Below are positions 8,835-16,096 of a stretch of DNA of 64,000 nt, one piece after another. Below the pieces are notes generated by a model, which saw only the letters and a program-made list of their open reading frames with translations, was not told the origin of the DNA and searched no databases. Numbering within the stretch: position 1 is the first letter of the stretch; each line of letters opens with the position of its first letter. Location: assembly GCA_001281695.1 (NCBI GenBank), contig LJIE01000001.1:1130586-1194585 (forward strand), in the 5' to 3' direction. The translations under genes were made by a program, and so were the position numbers. This DNA comes from a bacterium 336/3. GTDB lineage: Bacteria > Bacteroidota > Bacteroidia > Cytophagales > Thermonemataceae.

Positions 8835-10343
8835 ATGTATGAAGAGCTAAATAATAACCCAATTCTAAAAAGAATAGATGAACTCCATTCTAAAATCAAA
8901 AATCTGAAAGAGGCAAAACAAGGATATGAAGAACGAGCCTTTCAGAAACTCAAATTAGACTGGAATTATCATTCTAATGCTATTGAAGGTAATAAGTTAA
9001 GCTATGGAGAGACAAGAGCCTTATTAATGACAGGGATAGCAACAGGTGGAAAATTACTTAAAGACCACTTAGATATAGAAGGGCATAATAAAGCAATTGA
9101 TGTAATGATAGATATTGCTCAAAATATTGAAAATTTTTCAGAAAAGGATATTCGTGAAATTCATGAAATAACTTTAGTTAAGCCTTATCAAGTAGATGCT
9201 AAAACACCAAATGGTGAACCCACAAAAAAGTGGATTTCTTTAGGAACATATAAAAAAACTCCCAATAGTGTTGAAACTAAAACAGGAGTAATGCATGAAT
9301 ATGAAAGTCCTGAAGCTACACCTGCTCTAATGACAGATTTAATGGATTGGTATAGACAAGAAAGATTAGGCAATTTACATCCTTTAGTGGTAGCAGGAGT
9401 TTTTCATCATCGTTTTACAGCAATCCATCCATTTGATGATGGAAATGGACGAGTTTCAAGAATACTTCTTAATTTGATGCTAATTGAAAAAGGATATCCA
9501 ATTATAGTTATAAAACATGAAAATAAAGACAACTATTATGGAGTATTGTCACAAGCTGATGCTAAAGATGATATTAAGAATTATGAGCCATTGATTACTT
9601 TTTTGGGAAAATCTTTACTTCACTCTTTAGAAATATACTATAAAGCAGCTATTGGCGAATCTATTGAAGAATCCGGCGATTTGCGTAAGAAAATTACTTT
9701 ATTGAAAAAAGAATTAGAAGGGAAAAATGATATTATAGAGCAAATATTTGATGAATCAACACAAAGTGAAATATTTAATGATGTTGTGATGGGTTTATTA
9801 AATCCTCTACATGATATGTCTAACGAGTTTAAAGATTTATTTCTAAACTTAAATGAATATATTTTTGTAGATTATAGTCATGAATTTAATGGAGAAGATA
9901 TATGGCATGAATTAGATGTTTTACAAGATATAGATTATGAGAAAACCCTTTTTTATTATAATTCTAAGGATATAAAAAAATATACTATTCTAAAATATAG
10001 TTTTGAAGATTTTAAATACAATGTAGAAATACCTTTTACATTAGATTTATATATAGGTTTCTTATTTGAGAAATATAGGGTAAAAATTCATTATATATTA
10101 AAAGATAGTTTGTTTAATAAGGAATATATACACAATCCTATTGAAATTTTAGTAAGAGAAGAAAATGCCTTGCTCTCAATTAAATATCAAAAAATACTTG
10201 GGGAAGAATATATAGGAAATCTTCTTGGAGAAAAAATCTATGATAAAATCTATGAATTAAAAGATATAACACCAAACGATTTACCTCAAACAGATAATAC
10301 TAAACAAAATGAAATTAAACCAGAAGATGATTTACCTTTCTAA
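8835..10343 (+). CDS. Fic-domain protein (class II, self-inhibited) with long C-terminal extension
   Basis: 502 residues. The Fic active-site motif is intact, HPFDDGNGRVSR (H198 to R209), so AMP transfer, or other nucleotide transfer, from ATP to a target hydroxyl is expected. The inhibitory helix motif (S/T)xxxE(G/N) is present N-terminally as SNAIEG (S47-G52), marking a class II Fic whose Glu51 would block ATP gamma-phosphate binding until released. Residues from about 285 form a coiled-coil-like stretch followed by a Tyr/Ile/Lys-rich domain that I cannot assign; it is more AT-rich than the Fic half. It begins 18 bases after the PorE-like gene. Its stop overlaps the stop of the convergent phosphoesterase gene. 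Confidence 0.92.
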   Translation: MYEELNNNPILKRIDELHSKIKNLKEAKQGYEERAFQKLKLDWNYHSNAIEGNKLSYGETRALLMTGIATGGKLLKDHLDIEGHNKAIDVMIDIAQNIENFSEKDIREIHEITLVKPYQVDAKTPNGEPTKKWISLGTYKKTPNSVETKTGVMHEYESPEATPALMTDLMDWYRQERLGNLHPLVVAGVFHHRFTAIHPFDDGNGRVSRILLNLMLIEKGYPIIVIKHENKDNYYGVLSQADAKDDIKNYEPLITFLGKSLLHSLEIYYKAAIGESIEESGDLRKKITLLKKELEGKNDIIEQIFDESTQSEIFNDVVMGLLNPLHDMSNEFKDLFLNLNEYIFVDYSHEFNGEDIWHELDVLQDIDYEKTLFYYNSKDIKKYTILKYSFEDFKYNVEIPFTLDLYIGFLFEKYRVKIHYILKDSLFNKEYIHNPIEILVREENALLSIKYQKILGEEYIGNLLGEKIYDKIYELKDITPNDLPQTDNTKQNEIKPEDDLPF

Positions 10344-11635
10344 ACTTGCTTAGAAGTCAATGTTAAAATGGTGATTTCAGGTAAAATACCAACTCTGCCT
10401 AAGTAGCCGATATAGCCAAAGCCTCTGTTTACATACAAATATTGATTTTGTTCTTTGTACAAATCAGCCCATTGTTTGTAACGATATTGTACAGGACTCC
10501 AACGGAAATCTCCATACTCGATACCAAACTGCATGCCATGTGTATGCCCTGCAAGCGTTAGGTTTATATCTTTGAACTCAGGACGTATTTGAGCATCCCA
10601 GTGGCTGGGATCGTGTGAGAGTAGTATTTTTGTAGAGGCTTCCTGAGTGTTCTGATAAGCTTTTTGTAAATTTCCATACTTCGGAAAGCCACCTGTTCCC
10701 CAATTTTGTACTCCAATAATCGCAAGTTTTTCGCCTTTTTGTTCAATAAAACGATTTTCGTCTAACAGCAAATCCCAATTCATGGCTTTATGGGCTTCAT
10801 GTAGCTTTTTACGAAGTTTTATGCGTTCTTCCTGACTAATACCCATGATGTAGTCGCTGTAATCGTGGTTTCCCATTACAGAAAACACACCAAAGTCAGA
10901 CTTAAGTTTACTAAAAACAGAAATATAATCTTTTACTTCATCAGGATGGTTATTTACCAAATCGCCTGTAAATAAAATAGCATTGGGACGTTCAGCAAGC
11001 AACATTTCTACCCCACCTTGTACGGCTACTTTGTTATAAAAACTACCAGAATGAATATCAGAAAGTTGTGCAATACTAAAACCTTCAAACTCTTTGGGCA
11101 AATTGGGTAAATAAATTCTTTTTTTACGAACCTGATAATCGTGGGCTCCAGAAATAATACCCCAACTCATGGCTGTAAAGGGCAATGCACCAGCCAAAAG
11201 AGCTGTTTTATGTAAAAACTGAGAACGAGTAATTTTATTTACTTCTGCTTCAGGTATTACAAGTTCTTGATTATTTGTGTCTTGTGTAACTAATTCAGGT
11301 TTTTTGATAACTAACTGCTTAATAAAAGCAAAAAGTTTTCTGCTATAGAAAATAATGTCTTCTAGCAATACAAAAATCATGATGAAGATTTTCGAAAAAT
11401 ATATCACAGAAACAAAACCTTGTACAAAAAGCCTAAAAGTACTCATTTGCCTGAATACACCTACAAAATAAAGAGCAAGACTCACCAAACAAAAAATACT
11501 AATTCCCCAATAAATAGAAAACCAAATTTTTCTTCTAAAAGGCGTAGAGCCTTGCATCACAATTTTTAAAGCTCTGAAAGCAAGGTAATCAATCAGTAAA
11601 AGAGAGAAAAAAATAGTGAGAAAACGAGGAATCAT
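10340..11635 (-). CDS. Membrane-anchored calcineurin-like metallophosphoesterase
   Basis: 431 residues. Three or more TM segments occupy the first about 100 residues, then a linker, then the phosphoesterase domain from about 180. All metal-binding blocks of the family are visible: LSDIH (D193, H195), GDLVNN (D225, N228), MGNHD (255-258), SHDPSHW and AGHTHGMQFG. The family resembles YaeI/LpxH-like membrane phosphoesterases acting on lipid or nucleotide substrates at the inner membrane; the actual substrate is unknown. The segment before the catalytic domain (TRSQFLHKTALLAGALPFTA) is hydrophobic and may be a further TM helix. The gene converges on the Fic gene, sharing the bases CTAA between the two stops. 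Confidence 0.9.
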   Translation of the reverse strand: MIPRFLTIFFSLLLIDYLAFRALKIVMQGSTPFRRKIWFSIYWGISIFCLVSLALYFVGVFRQMSTFRLFVQGFVSVIYFSKIFIMIFVLLEDIIFYSRKLFAFIKQLVIKKPELVTQDTNNQELVIPEAEVNKITRSQFLHKTALLAGALPFTAMSWGIISGAHDYQVRKKRIYLPNLPKEFEGFSIAQLSDIHSGSFYNKVAVQGGVEMLLAERPNAILFTGDLVNNHPDEVKDYISVFSKLKSDFGVFSVMGNHDYSDYIMGISQEERIKLRKKLHEAHKAMNWDLLLDENRFIEQKGEKLAIIGVQNWGTGGFPKYGNLQKAYQNTQEASTKILLSHDPSHWDAQIRPEFKDINLTLAGHTHGMQFGIEYGDFRWSPVQYRYKQWADLYKEQNQYLYVNRGFGYIGYLGRVGILPEITILTLTSKQV

Positions 11636-11677
11636 AGTTTTATAAAAATAGCTGACAATAGAAGAACAATAAAATGC

Positions 11678-12016
11678 TTACAATGGTTTGGAAATGAATA
11701 GATAAGTTTCTTTGAGTATCAAAAACTGCCATACATATTCTCTTATAAATGTTCCCATCCAAGCATCACGAAAATTTTGTTGTAATAGCTCACAGACTTG
11801 ATAATGAATAGGCATTTGAGTGTTGAACACTTTTTGAAACGTTTGTAATTGATAAACGTAAGATTTTGCCCAATAATCTATAGCTTGCTTATTTTTTTCT
11901 GAAACTTGCTGTAAAACACTTAAAAAAACTTCCCAAAAATCATCATTTGAGGGATAAACCAATACATTTTCAAAAGATTGTTGGAGCTCATCAACTCCTT
12001 CTAAATTGTATAACAT
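11678..12016 (-). CDS. Small hypothetical protein
   Basis: 112 residues, acidic and aromatic-rich, predicted helical, with no signal peptide and no TM segment. Phrases such as YPSNDDFWEVFLSVLQQVSE and VNTQM-type helices give no family recognition. It lies 42 bases upstream of the phosphoesterase gene on the same strand and could be co-transcribed. The start ATG follows an AT-rich gap. Coding is supported by length, absence of a better frame and normal amino-acid composition. Confidence 0.6.
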   Translation of the reverse strand: MLYNLEGVDELQQSFENVLVYPSNDDFWEVFLSVLQQVSEKNKQAIDYWAKSYVYQLQTFQKVFNTQMPIHYQVCELLQQNFRDAWMGTFIREYVWQFLILKETYLFISKPL

Positions 12017-12105
12017 ACTTGTAGATTAAATTGCTAAGTTTAATTCTAACAAGAAAATCTATAGATTGGTGCAGTTAATGAATAATTACCTATTTGGGAA
12101 AAATA

Positions 12106-12795
12106 TTATTTAGTAAAGTCCATAATTAAGGAAGTATAATGTGGTTTTCCGTCTTTATTTCTTGCATCGTGGAGCATACTTCTACGAATCATACCTTTAT
12201 CATCATCTTTATAACCAGCATGAAAAATACCTTGCTCATCCCAATATTCTACTGGAAACGATTTAAAGCCTGCTTCTTCAAATAATGCCCCCAAAGTCTG
12301 ATAATTAAAAAGTTGTTTATGGTCATCAGAACCATAACCTGTTCCTCCAATTTTTACTTCTTCAATGTATTTGTTATCTGTATGAAACCCATCAGGAACA
12401 GCGATACGGATATTTATATCTTCTGTGGAATATTTGTAAAAAAAATGAAGAGCAGTCTTAATTTGCTCAGTTGTAAGATGTTCAAAAACATGTTCGGCTA
12501 AAATTTTATAAATTTTATTGTTACCAAGCATTTTTTTATAGCAAGCTTCATCAGTTACATCCAAATAATAAGAATTTATTTCTATATCAGTAGGAAACCA
12601 TCCTTCGAATCTTGTAACTGATGCCCCTACGTTTAACTGTATTTTTTTATTTTGAGATAAATATAACGTCCATTTCTTGTTCCATTTATTTGTACAATAA
12701 GCTCTATAAAAAGGTAAAATAGGGCTTAAAAGGATTTTCATAATAGGGCTTTTTTTCCAACTTCCCATAGCATAATGTTTTATGTAAATGACCAC
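12106..12795 (-). CDS. SAM-dependent methyltransferase-like protein
   Basis: 229 residues. A short class I methyltransferase fold is suggested by QLNVGASVTRFEGWFPTDI (glycine loop and acidic end of strand 2) and LAEHVFEHLTTEQIKTALHF, the E-HvfEHl motif typical of the COG4627-type family found in cell-surface polysaccharide clusters. A later DDHKQLFNYQTLGALFEEAGF segment also matches that family. The N-terminal stretch is basic and hydrophobic and could associate with membrane. Substrate unknown. It stands between the small hypothetical gene and the divergent holB. Confidence 0.75.
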   Translation of the reverse strand: MVIYIKHYAMGSWKKSPIMKILLSPILPFYRAYCTNKWNKKWTLYLSQNKKIQLNVGASVTRFEGWFPTDIEINSYYLDVTDEACYKKMLGNNKIYKILAEHVFEHLTTEQIKTALHFFYKYSTEDINIRIAVPDGFHTDNKYIEEVKIGGTGYGSDDHKQLFNYQTLGALFEEAGFKSFPVEYWDEQGIFHAGYKDDDKGMIRRSMLHDARNKDGKPHYTSLIMDFTK

Positions 12796-12847
12796 TTAAA
12801 AATATGAAGATTTATGATGTAAAAACAATTTCTTCAAGAAAATCTTG

Positions 12848-12855
12848 TATTTTCG
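12848..12855 (+). promoter_or_regulatory. Possible -7 element TATTTTCG before holB
   Basis: TATTTTCG differs at one base from TAnnTTTG and lies 25 bases before the ATG at 12881. It supports that start over the upstream ATG at 12845, which the site would overlap. Confidence 0.35.
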
Positions 12856-12880
12856 TACTCTAAAAATAAAAAATCAAAGC

Positions 12881-13996
12881 ATGTATTTCAGAGATATTTT
12901 TGGATTAGAGGAAGTTAAAAGAATGCTTATTCATGCAGTAGAGCATAATCATGTGGCTCATGCACAGTTATTTGCAGGCGAAGAAGGGTCAGCTAATTTG
13001 GCACTTGCTTTGGCTTTTGCAAGGTATATTCACTGCGAAAATAAAGGCGAATACGATTCGTGTGGAGAGTGTGCTTCTTGTAGTAAAATGGATAAATTGG
13101 TTCATCCTGATTTACATTTTGTGATGCCTGTCAGTAGTACAACTAAAATCAGTAAGCCTTTAAGTCAAGATTTTTTGAAAGAATGGCGTGATTTTGCCCT
13201 GAATCAGCCTTATAATACCATTACAGATTGGCTCGCACTGATTGGTGCAGAAAGTAAAACGCCCAGCATTAGTGCTGAAGAAAGTAGGAAAATAGTTTCT
13301 ACACTTTCACTCATGCCTTTTGAATCAGAAAATAAAATCCTTCTGATTTGGCTTCCTGAATATTTTAATATCACTTCTGCCAATGCCTTACTCAAAGCTT
13401 TGGAAGAACCGCCTTCTCAAACCTTATTTTTTTTGGTGAGTGAAAACCCCGAAAAGATGTTGATTACTATTCTTTCTCGTCTGCAAAGGGTAAGAGTACG
13501 CCCATTCCATGATGAAGAAGTGAGTTCTTTTTTAGAACAAAAATACCAAGTAGATAACTTTAAAGCCAAACAGATTGCTCATTTGGCAGAAGGAAATATG
13601 CACAAAGCCTTAACGCTGATGCAAGAAGTAGAAGATGATAATCATACTTTATTTAGAGATTGGATGCGTTTGTGTTATCAGAGAGATTATAAAGGTATTT
13701 ACAGCAATACAGAAGAATTTGGCAAAATGAGTAAAGAGGGACAACGAAATCTGCTTCAATACGGACTCAATATGTGTAGAGAGGCTTTGGTTTGGAAATA
13801 TGGAGGCGAAAGCCTTGTAAGGCTTGATAACCACTCGATGCAATTTGTTCAAGGGTTCTCCAAAACGATAGGAGAACATAATATACAACTATTCTATCAA
13901 ATTTTAAATGATGCCATGCTCCATCTGGATAGAAATGCCAATGCTAAAATTGTGTTTTTTGATACTTCTTTGCAGATTAGTAGTGTGATAAAATAA
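12881..13996 (+). CDS. holB: DNA polymerase III subunit delta' (clamp-loader)
   Basis: About 371 residues from the ATG at 12881. It begins MYFRDIFGLEEVKRMLIHAV, the expected opening of delta', whereas the 12845 start adds 12 residues unlike the family. The AAA+ fold lacks a usable Walker A (AGEEGSANLALA), as normal for delta'. The zinc module C-x8-C-x2-C-x2-C is intact (CENKGEYDSCGECASC). Further marks are EENKILLIWLPEYFNITSANALLKALEEPP-type text, here FNITSANALLKALEEPPSQT, and SRLQRVRVRPF. It works with the gamma/tau and delta subunits to load the DnaN clamp, whose gene is also in this window at 45629. Confidence 0.93.
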   Translation: MYFRDIFGLEEVKRMLIHAVEHNHVAHAQLFAGEEGSANLALALAFARYIHCENKGEYDSCGECASCSKMDKLVHPDLHFVMPVSSTTKISKPLSQDFLKEWRDFALNQPYNTITDWLALIGAESKTPSISAEESRKIVSTLSLMPFESENKILLIWLPEYFNITSANALLKALEEPPSQTLFFLVSENPEKMLITILSRLQRVRVRPFHDEEVSSFLEQKYQVDNFKAKQIAHLAEGNMHKALTLMQEVEDDNHTLFRDWMRLCYQRDYKGIYSNTEEFGKMSKEGQRNLLQYGLNMCREALVWKYGGESLVRLDNHSMQFVQGFSKTIGEHNIQLFYQILNDAMLHLDRNANAKIVFFDTSLQISSVIK

Positions 13997-14070
13997 TTTT
14001 AAGAAAATTTAAGCAATAACTAAGAAAATATATATCTTAGCTACATGTTTTAAACCTAAAAGAAAAGTTT

Positions 14071-14550
14071 ATGAAACTAAAAACAAACTGGCTCTATGCC
14101 TTACCCATCTTACTTTTGGTTAGTTGTGGTGATAAAAAAGCTACAGAACAGGAAAAAGAGAAAAAAGATACTGTACAAGCTTCTAAGGAAGAAGAAAAAA
14201 AGCCTGAGGCGGAAGCTAAAACTGGTACAGCTGATTTGCTTATAGGTGAATGGGAACTTGTGAAAGAAACCGATCTTTCAGGAGGAGAGGTTAAAGGAAT
14301 AAAAGGTATTTTAAAAATCAACAAAGAGGGATTTGAAGATAATTATCAGGGAGCAGTTACAAAAGGAAAATGGGAGCTTCGTAAAACAGAAGCTATCAAT
14401 GCAGATGCAATAGATGGATTTCTGATGTATCTTGATGGTACTAAAGAAATGAAGCCTGAAAATGCTGAACCTCGTAGCATAACCAAACTTTCTCAAGATG
14501 AACTAGTATTTGAATTTATGGGAACGAAAACCTATAAACGTAAAAAGTAA
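14071..14550 (+). CDS. Small lipoprotein of unknown function
   Basis: 159 residues with lipoprotein signal MKLKTNWLYALPILLLVSCGD (Cys at 19). A Lys/Glu-rich linker (about 22-52) leads to a small beta-rich domain starting LLIGEWELVKETDLSGGEV and ending ELVFEFMGTKTYKRKK. The W-containing start of that domain and the regular strand pattern resemble lipocalin-like domains of Bacteroidota, but this is a weak resemblance. A near-consensus -7 site, TATCTTAG, lies at 14033-14040. The gene stands alone and ends at a bidirectional terminator. Confidence 0.75.
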   Translation: MKLKTNWLYALPILLLVSCGDKKATEQEKEKKDTVQASKEEEKKPEAEAKTGTADLLIGEWELVKETDLSGGEVKGIKGILKINKEGFEDNYQGAVTKGKWELRKTEAINADAIDGFLMYLDGTKEMKPENAEPRSITKLSQDELVFEFMGTKTYKRKK

Positions 14551-14578
14551 AAAAAGCCTCAAGTTATTGAGGCTTTTT
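14551..14578. terminator. Bidirectional terminator between lipoprotein gene and pdxH
   Basis: A perfect 12-bp stem AAAAAGCCTCAA / TTGAGGCTTTTT with loop GTTA gives A and T tracts on both sides, so it can stop transcription from both convergent genes. It directly follows one stop codon and abuts the other. Confidence 0.9.
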
Positions 14579-15217
14579 TTATGGTGCAATTCTTTTGATA
14601 TTCCAATCGTTATTTTCTAGGGTATAACAGATTCTGTCATGCATACGGCTGGGTCTGCCTTGCCAAAACTCTAAATAGTGAGGCATTACCACATAACCAC
14701 CCCAATGAGGAGGTTTTACAAGTGGTTTTTCCGTAAATTCAGTTTTATATTTCTCAAATAATTCTAAAAGTGTTTCTTTTCCTGCTACCTGCTGGCTCTG
14801 TGGAGAAGCCCAAGCCCCAATTTGGCTATCACGAGGGCGAGAAATAAAATAATTTGTACTGGTTTCCTCAGAAACTTTCAGGGCTTTGCCCTCGATGCGT
14901 ACTTGGCGTTCCAAATCTGCCCAAAAAAATGTAAGGCTTACAAGCTGATTATGAGTTATTTCTCCACCTTTTCGGCTGTTGTAATTGGTATAAAAAACAA
15001 AGCCACCTTCTTCAATGCCTTTAAGTAACACTATTCTGCCTGTGGGTTGTCCAAATGGAGAAACCGTAGCCAAAAACATGGCGTTGGGTTCTATTACTTG
15101 AGCTTTGAGGGCTTCATCAAACCAGAATTTAAACTGCTCGATTGGGTTCTGATGAACATCTTTGATGTCAAGTTCTTCTAATTTATATTCTTTTCTGATG
15201 TCTGCTATTTTTGTCAT
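14579..15217 (-). CDS. pdxH: Pyridoxamine 5'-phosphate oxidase
   Basis: 212 residues, the normal family length. The enzyme oxidises pyridoxamine or pyridoxine 5'-phosphate to pyridoxal phosphate with FMN in the cytosol. Family blocks are all visible: GRIVLLKGIEEGGFVFYTN and NSRKGGEI (FMN and phosphate binding), FWADLERQVRIEGKA, SRPRDSQIGAWASPQSQ, WGGYVVMPHYLEFWQGRPSR with the R-x-x-R/H region MHDR, and the C-terminal end IKRIAP matching the usual RLAP. A small gene with a 12-base gap precedes it on the same strand, so the two are likely co-transcribed. Confidence 0.97.
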   Translation of the reverse strand: MTKIADIRKEYKLEELDIKDVHQNPIEQFKFWFDEALKAQVIEPNAMFLATVSPFGQPTGRIVLLKGIEEGGFVFYTNYNSRKGGEITHNQLVSLTFFWADLERQVRIEGKALKVSEETSTNYFISRPRDSQIGAWASPQSQQVAGKETLLELFEKYKTEFTEKPLVKPPHWGGYVVMPHYLEFWQGRPSRMHDRICYTLENNDWNIKRIAP

Positions 15218-15229
15218 AACTGTATAGGT

Positions 15230-15445
15230 TTATTCTTCGCAAGGCAATTTAGGAAAAATGGTGTAAAGTACATGAAAATCCTCTATGGTTACAACCAGTC
15301 GTTTTTTACATATATTGCATTCATATTCAATGGTATAAGGGTCTCCAATTTCTCTTGTATAAGTTAACTGTTTTGCCATATAATCAGGGAGTAACGAAGA
15401 GGGTATTTGCCCATAACTTGTTAGTACACATTCTTTGGGTTTCAT
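15230..15445 (-). CDS. Small protein with a CxxC motif, upstream of pdxH
   Basis: 71 residues, no signal peptide. The phrase YTIEYECNICKKRLVVTIEDF contains a CxxC that could bind zinc or be redox active; two further Cys flank it near each end (ECVL and LPCEE). I do not recognise a family. It lies 12 bases upstream of pdxH on the same strand and 19 bases after the next upstream lipoprotein gene, which supports it as a real operon member. Confidence 0.6.
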   Translation of the reverse strand: MKPKECVLTSYGQIPSSLLPDYMAKQLTYTREIGDPYTIEYECNICKKRLVVTIEDFHVLYTIFPKLPCEE

Positions 15446-15464
15446 AAGATTATTCTCAAAATAA

Positions 15465-16088
15465 CTATTCTTCTAACATTGTTATGTATTTAATTTTATC
15501 AAATTCAAGCATCCACTTGCCATTTTCTTTTTTGAAGAAAAACAATGATGAACCACCTCTTGTTATGAAATAAATACATGCTCTATCTCGGCTTTTATTG
15601 AATACTACTCTTGAAAAATAGAAAGTTTTTACATGAATAAAGCCTTCTTCATAGTTCTCTTCATTGCTCTTATAATCTATTCTATAATTATATTTACATT
15701 TAAGTTTAGTTATATCTATTTTTTTCTTTTGAGTAGAATCAGCTAATTTAACTACTAATGGATAATAAACAGAATCTTTTTGGTTTTTAATAAAATGATT
15801 TTTTGTATCAACTATTTGAAGAGTGTCATCTATAAATAAACATAATTGCATACTATCTATCTTTTTCAAATCTTCATTATACTCTTTCGTATAGTTCTTC
15901 CTTCCAAAATACTTATCTTCTGCTCTCTGTTTCGCATATTTTCTCTCAACAGAATCAGGAGCAAGATTATGGCGATGATTGAGGACTAAATTGATAATTT
16001 CATACTCTTCATTTTCTAAATGAGTATTTTGCTTATTTGAACAAGCTTGTAAAATTAGTATTACAAAATAACATAAATAAAATCTCAT
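15465..16088 (-). CDS. Lipoprotein of unknown function
   Basis: About 207 residues from the ATG at 16088, which gives the lipoprotein signal MRFYLCYFVILILQACSN (Cys16). An ATG 30 bases further upstream would overlap the dehydrogenase gene and displace the signal. The mature protein is Lys/Asn/Asp-rich and ends with a beta domain (RVVFNKSRDRACIYFITRGG, FFKKENGKWMLEFDKI) that resembles the small NTF2-like or copper-amine-oxidase-like folds only loosely. It starts 8 bases after the dehydrogenase stop codon, so co-transcription is likely, although no functional link is evident. Confidence 0.7.
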   Translation of the reverse strand: MRFYLCYFVILILQACSNKQNTHLENEEYEIINLVLNHRHNLAPDSVERKYAKQRAEDKYFGRKNYTKEYNEDLKKIDSMQLCLFIDDTLQIVDTKNHFIKNQKDSVYYPLVVKLADSTQKKKIDITKLKCKYNYRIDYKSNEENYEEGFIHVKTFYFSRVVFNKSRDRACIYFITRGGSSLFFFKKENGKWMLEFDKIKYITMLEE

Positions 16089-16096
16089 AGATAAAT

